A stretch of 64,000 nucleotides of DNA from Methylophilales bacterium (GTDB lineage Bacteria; Pseudomonadota; Gammaproteobacteria; Burkholderiales; Methylophilaceae). Made by a program: the position numbers and the translations under genes. Where the stretch lies: positions 1,240,001-1,304,000 of the forward strand of contig CP081940.1 of assembly GCA_019823025.1 (NCBI GenBank). Reading direction: 5' to 3'. Shown here in pieces: positions 31,131 through 38,578 of the stretch (the stretch's first letter is position 1; the number at the start of each line of letters is the position of its first letter). The notes beneath the pieces were generated by a model, which worked only from the letters and a program-made list of their open reading frames with translations, ran no database searches and was not told the origin of the DNA.

Positions 31131-31769
31131 ATGACGTCAATACCAATCCCCGAACCTTATTGGGAAGATGAACTTCCCCCATTTTTAGAAATAGTAAAAG
31201 ATGAATTAATTGATGAGGCTTATGGGAGAAAAGTAGCAAAATTTTTTCTAAATGATTTATGGAAATTTTATATGTGGGTTCAATATAGTGATGGCTTCAA
31301 GATTGAAAAAGATAAAAAGCAATATGACGGCATAGCAATTGACATAGCAATTGACACAAGTTTAAGACCGGATGGCTTATCTGATAAAACTAGGATAAAT
31401 GATATGTTCTTAAAACCCGATGATAAATCTATGATAAATGAGGAGTTCTGTAAACCTGAGGTAATTAATGATGCATTAAGAGCCAAATATACCAGAGATT
31501 TTATAAATGAAGTAAATAAGGTTCAGCAAAATTATATATTTTCAATCAAAATAGAAAATAAGAATAATGAAGTAGCATATATAGGCGGCACAGCTCAAAA
31601 AGATAGCGTAGGCCAGGATGAAGTTAATTGGGTTATTGGAGCTTATAAAACCATAGATGAATTTAAAAAGTGTTTTGAGCCATACGACCTAAATAGCTTA
31701 TCTGATGAACTAAATAGGTTATCTGATGAAGAAATACTAAAGCGGTATTTCAACAAGAATGGAAAATAA
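31131..31769 (+). CDS. Hypothetical protein, paralogue of the gene at 36831
   Basis: A 212-residue acidic soluble protein of no recognised family. It shares a pattern with the 36831 product: DExxDxAYGRKVA near the N-terminus, FSIKIxNxNNEVAxIGGTAQ in the middle, VNWVxGAYKTxDEFxKCFE and SDEEILKRxF at the end. The conserved GGTAQ and VNW segments suggest a common fold. AAAGGAGAAAATAAG precedes the ATG. A weak relative of the island element (AACATTT, GCTATTTT) lies upstream, but with a 19-nt offset. Confidence 0.65.
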   Translation: MTSIPIPEPYWEDELPPFLEIVKDELIDEAYGRKVAKFFLNDLWKFYMWVQYSDGFKIEKDKKQYDGIAIDIAIDTSLRPDGLSDKTRINDMFLKPDDKSMINEEFCKPEVINDALRAKYTRDFINEVNKVQQNYIFSIKIENKNNEVAYIGGTAQKDSVGQDEVNWVIGAYKTIDEFKKCFEPYDLNSLSDELNRLSDEEILKRYFNKNGK

Positions 31770-31771
31770 AA

Positions 31772-31804
31772 TAACCTCTCTAATAACCAATCTACTTTCT
31801 TAAT
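31772..31804 (+). promoter_or_regulatory. Island promoter-like element, copy 4 (abuts the start codon)
   Basis: TAACCTCTCT and TCTACTTTCTTAAT with the 18-nt offset. The next ATG is at 31805, 10 nt after the TCTAC block, so a transcript started here would be nearly leaderless. Confidence 0.65.
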
Positions 31805-32728
31805 ATGACGAAAAAATTCATAGTCTATTGGGCACATCTTAAAAGACATAAAGACATCAAAAAGGATGGTTATGTTGGTATTACTTCAAATACTCTTGAC
31901 GAGAGAAGAAGATCACATATAAAAGCATCAAGGCGAGCTGATCACCACTTTGCGCGAGTTATAAAAAAATATAAAGATGAGATTATTTGGGATGTGATAA
32001 ATGAGAACATATCAGAAGAACATGCGCTTGAGCTTGAATATACATTTAGGCCAAATGTAAGTATAGGTTGGAATTCAATTAAGGGCGGAGACTTAGGTGT
32101 TAAGTCTGATTGGTATGAAGATGAGACAAACAAAATAAAGCATCAAGAGCAAACATCGAATGCTACAAAAAAAGCTATCGCTGAAAAAGATTCAACCGAG
32201 GCAAGATCTAAACGAGCAAAAGATATTTGGGATCAAGATGGATATAGAGAGAGTAGGGAAGGTTTATTTGCTGGAAAGAATAATCCTCAATATGGAAAGT
32301 ATGGTGCTGATCACCCGGCATATGGTAATAAACACACAAAAGAGACAAAAGAGAAAATAGCAAATGCACATAAGGGAAAGATAGTAAGTCAAGAAACTAG
32401 AGATAAATTGTCTGAAACAAGAATTAGAATTATGGCTCCCCAAAAAGCTGAAACGAAAAAACGCAATGTGCGCATACGTCTTGAAAAAAGAGCAGCCCAT
32501 AAAAAAAATATCGAGTTAGGAGTCTATAAAGGAGAAAATTCTGGACCCTCTAAAATTTCTGATGATGAGAGGCAAGAAATTTGTTTAAGAAGATATGATG
32601 GCGAAAGTTATAAGCGAATATCAAATGATTATCCCTTAGGCTTAACAGGTATTAAGGCAGTATGCTTTGACTGGGGCCCAAGAAATGGTTTTCCTTTTAA
32701 AAGAATAGTAGCAAAAAGATCAAGTTAA
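31805..32728 (+). CDS. Free-standing GIY-YIG homing endonuclease-like protein with NUMOD3 motifs
   Basis: A 307-residue protein. The N-terminal GIY-YIG core (about 5-100) shows IVYWAHLK and DGYVGITSNTLDERRRSH, with the Arg of the active site and a Glu in ALELEY. It is followed by NUMOD3-like zinc-free DNA-binding repeats (GKNNPQYGKYG, HPAYGNKHTKETKEKIANAH, GKIVSQETRDKLSE) and a basic C-terminus with an HTH-like segment. This is the layout of I-TevI/SegA relatives. No intron is visible around it. The start lies directly after island element copy 4. Confidence 0.85.
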   Translation: MTKKFIVYWAHLKRHKDIKKDGYVGITSNTLDERRRSHIKASRRADHHFARVIKKYKDEIIWDVINENISEEHALELEYTFRPNVSIGWNSIKGGDLGVKSDWYEDETNKIKHQEQTSNATKKAIAEKDSTEARSKRAKDIWDQDGYRESREGLFAGKNNPQYGKYGADHPAYGNKHTKETKEKIANAHKGKIVSQETRDKLSETRIRIMAPQKAETKKRNVRIRLEKRAAHKKNIELGVYKGENSGPSKISDDERQEICLRRYDGESYKRISNDYPLGLTGIKAVCFDWGPRNGFPFKRIVAKRSS

Positions 32729-32757
32729 AATATTTCATACATAAATTAATTATTAAA

Positions 32758-32790
32758 TAACCTTTTGATCGTTTAATCTACTTTTTAAAT
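32758..32790 (+). promoter_or_regulatory. Island promoter-like element, copy 5
   Basis: TAACCTTTTG and TCTACTTTTTAAAT with the 18-nt offset; this copy equals the consensus. It is 66 nt before the Z1 gene at 32857. Confidence 0.75.
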
Positions 32791-32856
32791 ATTGAGAGAT
32801 TGTTATTACCCAATCACTTGATGATAAAATAAAATAAATAAATTGGAATTAAATAT

Positions 32857-34731
32857 ATGTCAATAAGAGATGATATTAATAAAGTAAAAGTTTTAAAAAA
32901 ATCATATGAGTTTCAGCTCAATAGGGTACTTAATGAGGGAAAAAATACGGAACGTATAAACGATACAGTCCAACAAGCAATAGACAATCTTAGAAATAAT
33001 AAAAATTCCTTTGTAATATACGGTGAACCTCAAAGTGGTAAAACGGAGATGATGATATGTCTTGCATCAAAATTAATTGACGAAGGAAATAAAATTGTAA
33101 TTATTTTAATAAACGATAATTTACATCTTAGAGATCAAAATATTGATAGGTTTGTGAGAGCACACGTAACTCCTATTCCAGTAGATTACCAAGAAATAAT
33201 TACCCCAACCTATAAAATAGATCATGAAACTCAAATGGTTATTTTTTGTAAAAAGAACTCAAAAGACCTTCAAAAACTACTGGATAAAATAGATAAATTT
33301 AAGGGCAAGGTTATTATTGATGATGAGGCTGATTATGCAAGTCCAGATGGGAAAATTAATAAAGTAGATGAGCAAACAAAAATAAATGAACTAGTAGGTA
33401 ATCTTCTAAAAAAAGATGGGGTATATATAGGAGTAACTGCAACTCCGGCTAGGCTCGATCTGAATAATACTTTTGATAATATTGCTGAAAATTGGGTAGA
33501 TTTCAAAGCACATGAAAATTATAATGGAGCACAAACGTTTTTTCCATCCAACCGAGATCATGAATTAGGGTTTAATTTAAAATTATTACCTCCTATTGAT
33601 GATAACCCTAAATATCTTGAAGACGCACTTTCTATTTTTATTGCTACAGTTGGTTACTTAAATACAAGAAATAGAGATGAAATCAAAAATTTTTGTATGC
33701 TTGTACATACAAGTCATAAGACTGATATGCATGCTATTGATTATGGAATTGTTAGTAAATTTATAAGGTCATTAATTAGCCAAGAAGATTCTAAATACGA
33801 ATTAAGATGGACTAAGGTAAAGGCAGCGATTGAAAAAAAGTACCCTAACGATGTTGAAATAATTTTTACCTATATTGTAAATAATATTTCAAAAAATAAA
33901 GTTCTAAAAATGAATTTTATAGCCAAGAGAGATGAAGGTTCCGATTTCGATCATGGCACTAATCCAATAGTTCCTTTTACAGTTTGCGTAGGTGGTAATA
34001 TTGCCTCTAGAGGCTTAACTTTTAATAATCTTTTAAGTATGTTTTTTGCTCGAAATGCCATAAAAATTCAACAAGATACTTATATTCAAAGAGCTAGGAT
34101 GTTTGGGTCAAGAAATGAATATCTTAAGGAATTTGAATTAACCATACCTGATTCTCTCTACAATGATTGGCATAAATGTTTCATGATGCATAACTTTTCT
34201 CTTGCATCAATAAAATCGAATAAAACGGTTCCGACATGGCTTGGAAGTTCTCGGCATACGCCAGCAGCAAAAAATAGTATTGACCTTGGGTTTGTTAATC
34301 ATCAAAAAGGTGAAATGGGGTTTAAACTTTTTAAGTTTGATAGCTCTGTTGAAAAGATAATGAAATCCTCACAACTTAATAATTATGAAAAGTTAAAAGA
34401 ATTGCAAAATTTACTTGGTGATGATCATGTCCCATCATATATTTTGTTATTTATTGAGCATAATATGCCACAACAAGAAAAATCAATTTCAATTAACGGA
34501 CCAACATCAATTGATACCTTTAATCCAAAATATACTGATATATCAAATATTGAAAGACCGAGAGGTTTTATCGGTGGAGCCGATATAAGAAGAATTAAAG
34601 ATGATAACCCTGCTGCAATTCATCATATTTGGATTTATTACTCACCGATACAGCAGAATAAAGCTAGATTATTTTATGTATATGATGGTAAATATACTGT
34701 AATAAGAAATTTAAAACACCATAAAGTATGA
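32857..34731 (+). CDS. Z1-domain ATPase, putative defence protein
   Basis: A 624-residue P-loop protein. The Walker A is GEPQSGKT (about 56-63), the Walker B is KVIIDDEAD (about 152-160) and a helicase-like VTATPAR follows. The C-terminal half has the Z1 signature: GGNIASRGLTF, then DTYIQRARMFGSR, the arginine-rich finger region. Z1 proteins are known from restriction-like and other anti-phage gene sets, often with a nuclease or methyltransferase. Here the only partner is the small gene overlapping by 4 nt (ATGA). It is shorter than many Z1 proteins. Confidence 0.85.
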   Translation: MSIRDDINKVKVLKKSYEFQLNRVLNEGKNTERINDTVQQAIDNLRNNKNSFVIYGEPQSGKTEMMICLASKLIDEGNKIVIILINDNLHLRDQNIDRFVRAHVTPIPVDYQEIITPTYKIDHETQMVIFCKKNSKDLQKLLDKIDKFKGKVIIDDEADYASPDGKINKVDEQTKINELVGNLLKKDGVYIGVTATPARLDLNNTFDNIAENWVDFKAHENYNGAQTFFPSNRDHELGFNLKLLPPIDDNPKYLEDALSIFIATVGYLNTRNRDEIKNFCMLVHTSHKTDMHAIDYGIVSKFIRSLISQEDSKYELRWTKVKAAIEKKYPNDVEIIFTYIVNNISKNKVLKMNFIAKRDEGSDFDHGTNPIVPFTVCVGGNIASRGLTFNNLLSMFFARNAIKIQQDTYIQRARMFGSRNEYLKEFELTIPDSLYNDWHKCFMMHNFSLASIKSNKTVPTWLGSSRHTPAAKNSIDLGFVNHQKGEMGFKLFKFDSSVEKIMKSSQLNNYEKLKELQNLLGDDHVPSYILLFIEHNMPQQEKSISINGPTSIDTFNPKYTDISNIERPRGFIGGADIRRIKDDNPAAIHHIWIYYSPIQQNKARLFYVYDGKYTVIRNLKHHKV

Positions 34732-35177
34732 TTAACGAGTTTGAATATTACCATGGCGCAGCATTAAGGGCTATTTGTGAAGGGTCTGAATCCCCAGTTA
34801 CCGTTGAAGTTCTTGATAAACATTATGACAACAGCGCTTACGCTATAAACGATTCAGTTGCCCTTTACATAAAGCACTCAAAAAAACGATTAACTCCATG
34901 GAAATTTTCTTTTTATAAGCAACATCAGGACTTCATAAGTGAATTAAAAAATATTTTTGATGACATTGTTATTTTGTTGGTATGTGGAGACGATGGTGTG
35001 GTTGGACTAAGTTTTGACGAACTTAAGTTAATTTTAGATTCTAATCATGAGGATATAGAGTGGGTAAAAGTCGAACGAAGAAAAAGAGAGCAATATAAAG
35101 TATCTGGAACTGATGGTGAATTATCCTTCAAAATTACTCATGATGAATTTATATCAAAAGCTCTAAATAAATTATAA
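34728..35177 (+). CDS. Small partner protein of the Z1 ATPase
   Basis: A 149-residue soluble protein of no family I can name with confidence. It begins GAALRAICEG, has a beta-rich centre (VALYIKHSKKRLTPWKFSF) and a VCGDDGVVGLSFDEL segment. Acidic and lysine residues around VEVLDKHY and YIKHS could mark a small nuclease-like or adaptor fold, but no catalytic set is evident. It overlaps the Z1 stop by 4 nt, which implies coupled translation and joint function. Confidence 0.7.
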   Translation: MINEFEYYHGAALRAICEGSESPVTVEVLDKHYDNSAYAINDSVALYIKHSKKRLTPWKFSFYKQHQDFISELKNIFDDIVILLVCGDDGVVGLSFDELKLILDSNHEDIEWVKVERRKREQYKVSGTDGELSFKITHDEFISKALNKL

Positions 35178-35189
35178 AAAAATTTATCC

Positions 35190-35360
35190 CCCTCTTATTG
35201 TTAATGGTTAAATCGGAGATGGTAGAGTCATAGCATTAAGTTCTCTATATGAAGTTCCTAAGCATAGATTTTTCTATTATAGATTCACCCTTTAATAAGC
35301 CTTTTATCAGGAATATATAAGATATTTAGGCCTATCTACTTCTGATAGAACATAAAGGAT
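35190..35360 (+). pseudogene. Decayed copy of the 5' end of the GIY-YIG gene (28505-28670)
   Basis: About 160 nt align by eye with the signal-peptide stub and first 45 codons of the gene at 28546. Shared blocks include AGCATTAAG, CCTTTTATCA and ACTTCTGATAGAACA. The frame is broken: the CAA AAA codons of the intact copy are TAA TAA here. The copy includes the stub junction, so the stub plus ORF was duplicated as a unit before decay. It ends before the nuclease core. Confidence 0.7.
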
Positions 35361-35413
35361 TCAAGCTTTTAAAACCTCAAGATTAATATGAAATACCTAT
35401 TATTTGGAAAAAA

Positions 35414-35446
35414 TAACCTTTTAAATTTTCAAGCTACCTTTTAATC
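35414..35446 (+). promoter_or_regulatory. Island promoter-like element, copy 6
   Basis: TAACCTTTTA and GCTACCTTTTAATC with the 18-nt offset, a variant with GCTAC in place of TCTAC. It is 38 nt before the ATG at 35485, the same distance as copies 2 and 3. Confidence 0.65.
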
Positions 35447-35484
35447 AAAAGGATAACGTTCCTAATGAAAAGGAGATTTTTTAA

Positions 35485-35961
35485 ATGAATAATAAACAAA
35501 GAAATAAACAATTAAGTTCGATCATGGATAAGCATTATATGAACGCAAATTATTTTAAAAAAGATAAATGCGTTTATTGCGGATCACCTTCGAATGATAT
35601 TGACTACGTTCCTCCGGTTGAACAGGCTTACGCTTTTGGTAAAAACTTTATGGAAACAAATTATGGAGCTGAATTCTTAAAAGTTCCTTGCTGCAATCAA
35701 TGCAATCAAAAAATCTTAAGAAATAAAGAGCTTATGACTATCAAGGAACGAAAGAAAGAAGTCTATAAATATTTATGTAAAGAGAAACAAAACACGCCTA
35801 AATGGACTAATGATGAATTAGGCGAGCTTGGTTACACTTTAAGCACAAAAGTTATTCCATTGCAGAATTATCAGGAATCACTAGGTAGAAGAATTTATTG
35901 GGCTAAGTCTAAAGTTAATATTGCATTTGATATGAAAAAATTTGGATATGACAATTTTTAA
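35485..35961 (+). CDS. HNH-like zinc-binding protein
   Basis: A 158-residue protein with the small-HNH arrangement. CVYCGS and CCNQCN form a likely zinc site, and DIDYVPP stands where HNH nucleases usually have DHxxP, so the first catalytic His is replaced. The C-terminal 60 residues are basic and helical. It may be a degenerate nuclease or a DNA-binding protein. AAAGGAGA lies upstream of the ATG. The next gene follows after 19 nt. Confidence 0.65.
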   Translation: MNNKQRNKQLSSIMDKHYMNANYFKKDKCVYCGSPSNDIDYVPPVEQAYAFGKNFMETNYGAEFLKVPCCNQCNQKILRNKELMTIKERKKEVYKYLCKEKQNTPKWTNDELGELGYTLSTKVIPLQNYQESLGRRIYWAKSKVNIAFDMKKFGYDNF

Positions 35962-35980
35962 AATGTGCCGAGGATAAAAA

Positions 35981-36826
35981 ATGGTAGATAAAATGGACGT
36001 AAAAAAAGAAAAAATAGATATCGATATGTATCGCTATGTTTCTGGTCTTGATGTCAAGCTGCCAAAATTTAATCTAAAAAAAATTGACGCTAAAGAAGTT
36101 CTAGGCTCATTAAATTCAGGGGATAGGGAGAATAGAAAAAAAGCTGTCTCACTTTTATTTGAAGCTTATAGCAAACGTTACTTCGAGATAGCTCAGAGTG
36201 TTGCTGATAGTAAACCTAGCAATCCACATGCGTTCATATGGGAATGGTATTCAGAAGTTAAAGGAGATTCACAATCTTTAAAGACAGAGGATGAAGAAGA
36301 AGCTCAAAATGAAACTGAAAAAAATGAAGCTTTAAGAGATATTTTCTGGAACATAGAAAATGATGAAACTAAACCGACTTCAGAAAAAGACATAGGTGCA
36401 TGGCTCGATAATGCCGTTAAAAATTATGCAAATGACAAAATGAGTTTTAATCATAATTTGCACTGTTATTGGCATGAACCTCCACAAGATGTAAGGTTTA
36501 TTGCTTTCGCTAGTATGAAAATTAATCGGCAGCCTTTTAATCTTGAAAAAATTGATGCTAAGGAAGTTCTTCGTTTATTGAATTCAGAGGATACAAATGA
36601 TATAAAAAAAGCTGCCTCGCTTTTATTTGAGGGTTATAGCAAACGTTATCTCGAGATAGCTTTGGGGACAGTGGATCCTATCATTGGGGCCCATAGACAA
36701 TTAGAGTATATTTTTCATAACTGTTTTAAACCTCAAACTATACCAACTTCAGAAAAAGAGATAGGTAAATGGCTAGATTATTTTGTTCTACGTTCGTTAT
36801 ACAATTTCAGCATTCAACAAGAATAA
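35981..36826 (+). CDS. Protein with two sigma-region-2-like repeats
   Basis: A 281-residue protein made of two related units (about 18-150 and 184-281). Each begins with FNLxKIDAKEVLxxLNS and KKAxSLLFExYSKRYxEIA. The first unit continues with LRDIFWNIENDETKPTSEKD, then AWLDNAVKNYANDKM. This aligns by eye with the ECF-like sigma factor at 41459 (LQDVFLSLLSKQTKPSS, then AWLKSYVFNVTRDRM). There is no region-4-like DNA-binding part. It could bind core polymerase or the EF-hand partner as a decoy, but this is inference. It sits 19 nt after the HNH-like gene. Confidence 0.6.
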   Translation: MVDKMDVKKEKIDIDMYRYVSGLDVKLPKFNLKKIDAKEVLGSLNSGDRENRKKAVSLLFEAYSKRYFEIAQSVADSKPSNPHAFIWEWYSEVKGDSQSLKTEDEEEAQNETEKNEALRDIFWNIENDETKPTSEKDIGAWLDNAVKNYANDKMSFNHNLHCYWHEPPQDVRFIAFASMKINRQPFNLEKIDAKEVLRLLNSEDTNDIKKAASLLFEGYSKRYLEIALGTVDPIIGAHRQLEYIFHNCFKPQTIPTSEKEIGKWLDYFVLRSLYNFSIQQE

Positions 36827-36830
36827 TATT

Positions 36831-37373
36831 ATGAATGAAATAAATAAACTCCCAACAAAGTTAGCAAAAATAAGAGATCAGTTAATTGATGTGGCTTATG
36901 GAAGAAAAGTAGCTTTTCCAAAAAGTGATAAATTGTGGGATTTTTATGAGTGGCTTGAATCAAGTGATGCCTACTTATTTGAGTCAGAGCAAGAGCAATA
37001 TTACGATCTTACAATTGATGCAAGTTATCAGCATCCAGATGACTTCTCTGATAAAGGAATGATAAGTGAAGGGTTTTGTGAACCTGAAGAAATTAATGAT
37101 GCATTAAGAATCCAATTTTTTAGAGATTATATTGACGCATTGGCTGAGCAAGAACAACACTATGTGTTCTCTATCAAAATTAAAAATGAGAATAATGAAG
37201 TTGCATTGATAGGCGGCACAGCTCAATGTAACGGGCAAGGGAGTGATACAGTTAATTGGGTTTACGGAGCCTATAAAACTGAAGATGAATTTAGAAAGTG
37301 TTTCGAGTCAAGTGATCTGAATACAATATCTGATGAAGAAATACTAAAGCGTTTTAAAAAAAATAGGAAATAA
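36831..37373 (+). CDS. Hypothetical protein, paralogue of the gene at 31131
   Basis: A 180-residue acidic protein. The ATG at 36831 is chosen because it lies 4 nt after the previous stop and matches the paralogue's N-terminus; an upstream frame overlaps the previous gene. It shares AYGRKVA, FSIKIKNENNEVALIGGTAQ, VNWVYGAYKTEDEFRKCFE and SDEEILKRF with the 31131 product. No known family recognised. Two paralogues in one island suggest interacting or allele-specific forms. Confidence 0.65.
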   Translation: MNEINKLPTKLAKIRDQLIDVAYGRKVAFPKSDKLWDFYEWLESSDAYLFESEQEQYYDLTIDASYQHPDDFSDKGMISEGFCEPEEINDALRIQFFRDYIDALAEQEQHYVFSIKIKNENNEVALIGGTAQCNGQGSDTVNWVYGAYKTEDEFRKCFESSDLNTISDEEILKRFKKNRK

Positions 37374-37474
37374 AAAACTTAGAAATTTACAGTGGCTCAA
37401 CTCATGAAATTCCTGATTTACACAAATTAATAATTAAATAATATAGATGTTGTAATAGCTTAAAAGGAGAAGCT

Positions 37475-37576
37475 ATGAGTATGAGAAAAGATTCAGGTAG
37501 TGCTTTTTTCTGGGTTGTCATTGCTCTAGTAATTATGTGGAGAGCAGTCAGGGCAGCCAAAGGAGAGTTTAGCTAG
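37475..37576 (+). CDS. Small single-pass membrane protein (33 aa)
   Basis: MSMRKDSGSAFFWVVIALVI continues through one membrane helix to a basic tail and a TAG at 37574. AAAGGAGAAGCT directly precedes the ATG, a strong ribosome site. No family recognised. Confidence 0.5.
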   Translation: MSMRKDSGSAFFWVVIALVIMWRAVRAAKGEFS

Positions 37577-37587
37577 ACAGAAATATT

Positions 37588-37650
37588 AGGTGGATTTAAA
37601 CCAACTTGCTACACCTAGACAATTGTCAAAGTAGCTAAATAGGAGAGAGA
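37588..37650 (+). promoter_or_regulatory. Structured leader repeat, copy 1
   Basis: About 62 nt lead into the ATG at 37652 and are repeated at 37855-37914. Elements are AGGTG/CACCT, a GACAATTGTC hairpin and GCTAC/GTAGC. The GCTAC and CACCT arms overlap, so the two long pairings exclude each other. AGGAGAGAGAC is the ribosome site. Confidence 0.6.
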
Positions 37651-37651
37651 C

Positions 37652-37840
37652 ATGTCACCAAAAGAAGTATGGAAAAATCTATACCATCAAATTAGATGGG
37701 TGCGATCTAAACAAGAAGAAAAAGAAATCAAAAGAAACAAAATACCAACCCAACTTAAACCAGAGCAATTAAAAGAGGCCCAAAAAAAATATATCGCATG
37801 GAAGGTGGGATATTTGCGTGAGTTTCTAAAAGATAGGTAA
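37652..37840 (+). CDS. Small basic helical protein (62 aa)
   Basis: A 62-residue Lys/Glu-rich protein (MSPKEVWKNLYHQIRWVRSK onward) with predicted helices and no membrane segment or known motif. It follows the structured leader repeat copy 1 and has AGGAGAGAG as ribosome site. It shares its leader, not its sequence, with the next gene. Confidence 0.55.
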   Translation: MSPKEVWKNLYHQIRWVRSKQEEKEIKRNKIPTQLKPEQLKEAQKKYIAWKVGYLREFLKDR

Positions 37841-37854
37841 TTACATAAAAAAAT

Positions 37855-37914
37855 AGGTGGATTTAAACCAACTTGCTACACCTAGGCATTTGCCAAAGTA
37901 GCTAAATAGGAGAA
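37855..37914 (+). promoter_or_regulatory. Structured leader repeat, copy 2
   Basis: A near-identical copy of the 37588 leader. The small hairpin is GGCATTTGCC here versus GACAATTGTC in copy 1, so an A:T pair has become G:C with pairing kept. It leads into the ATG at 37920. Confidence 0.6.
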
Positions 37915-37919
37915 ATAAA

Positions 37920-38108
37920 ATGGCGTACTTAGGATATAAAAATAAAGCTTTCAGGGAATACAAAAGAGAACAAGAAAGAGTAAAGCAATGGAAAGAAGCA
38001 GAGAAAGTAAGAAAGAGAAAAGCTAAAAAAACGAAAAAACTACTCAAAGCAATTGCAGCTCATGTGGTAATTGTAATCATTTTAATCGCAATATATTACT
38101 TGTTATGA
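37920..38108 (+). CDS. Small tail-anchored basic membrane protein (62 aa)
   Basis: Residues 1-43 are strongly basic and helical (EYKREQERVKQWKEAEKVRK), and residues 46-62 form one C-terminal membrane helix (AAHVVIVIILIAIYYLL). It could be a membrane-active small protein, though no toxin family is recognised. It is preceded by leader repeat copy 2 and an AGGAGAAATAAA ribosome site. Confidence 0.6.
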   Translation: MAYLGYKNKAFREYKREQERVKQWKEAEKVRKRKAKKTKKLLKAIAAHVVIVIILIAIYYLL

Positions 38109-38195
38109 AATAGGACTATCCAGCCTTAGACAGTCAGGGATGAAAGTGTCGTTTTGGTAAATTTGATCTAAGACGACATTAAAGCGAATAAAAAA

Positions 38196-38228
38196 TAACC
38201 TTTTTAATTTTCAATCTACTTTATTTAG
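38196..38228 (+). promoter_or_regulatory. Island promoter-like element, copy 7 (before the structured RNA)
   Basis: TAACCTTTTT and TCTACTTTATTTAG with the 18-nt offset. The next coding start is 350 nt away at 38579; the interval contains the hammerhead ribozyme. Confidence 0.7.
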
Positions 38229-38578
38229 TTAAGCTAAAAAAAGGTCGAACCGACCTACCGTATCAATGATAAAGGTTAGAGGAGTCAACCGAAACTCTAA
38301 AGAAACAGAGCACGACAAAAAACTAAACCAACGGGTACTTGGCCTGCTGAACGCACAAAGGATGGCGAAGTAATTATAACAGCCAAGTAATGCTTAGGTC
38401 GAAACACTCGGGAGAGTGTCTCAGGTTTTTTACCTGACTGATGAGACCATCAGTAACTAACCGTAACACAATCTAATCACTATGTGATGCAAAGCAAGAA
38501 CAGTCAAAGGACGCTGCAAGTCCGGATGCCAGCGGCCTGGATATTACCAGGTCGGGCTATTTAACTAAGGAGAAATCT
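38226..38578 (+). ncRNA. Structured 350-nt leader or non-coding RNA
   Basis: No reading frame of note lies between island element copy 7 and the ATG at 38579. The stretch is rich in perfect short helices: GGTCG/CGACC (38243-38255), TTAGAG/CTCTAA (38276-38300), TACTTGGC/GCCAAGTA (38336-38389), the hammerhead (38397-38448), ATCAC/GTGAT (38476-38488), CGCTG/CAGCG (38512-38534) and CCTGG/CCAGG (38536-38551). The density suggests a folded RNA. The exact ends are not known. Confidence 0.6.
38397..38448 (+). ncRNA. Type II hammerhead self-cleaving ribozyme
   Basis: All invariant core bases are present. In order: GGTC (stem II strand), GAAA (38401-38404), stem III ACACTC/GAGTGT around a GGGA loop, cleavage base C17 at 38420 after GT, stem I TCAGGT/ACCTGA with a T5 loop, core CTGATGA (38438-38444), and GACC closing stem II with GGTC. 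Both ends lie in stem II, so the topology is type II. All helices are perfectly paired. Cleavage is predicted after 38420, 158 nt before the start at 38579. Confidence 0.85.

Noticed and set aside
38397..38448. Simple rho-independent terminator (TCAGGT/ACCTGA hairpin with T-run)
   Set aside because: The T-run is in the loop and not after the stem, and the surrounding bases are the hammerhead core.
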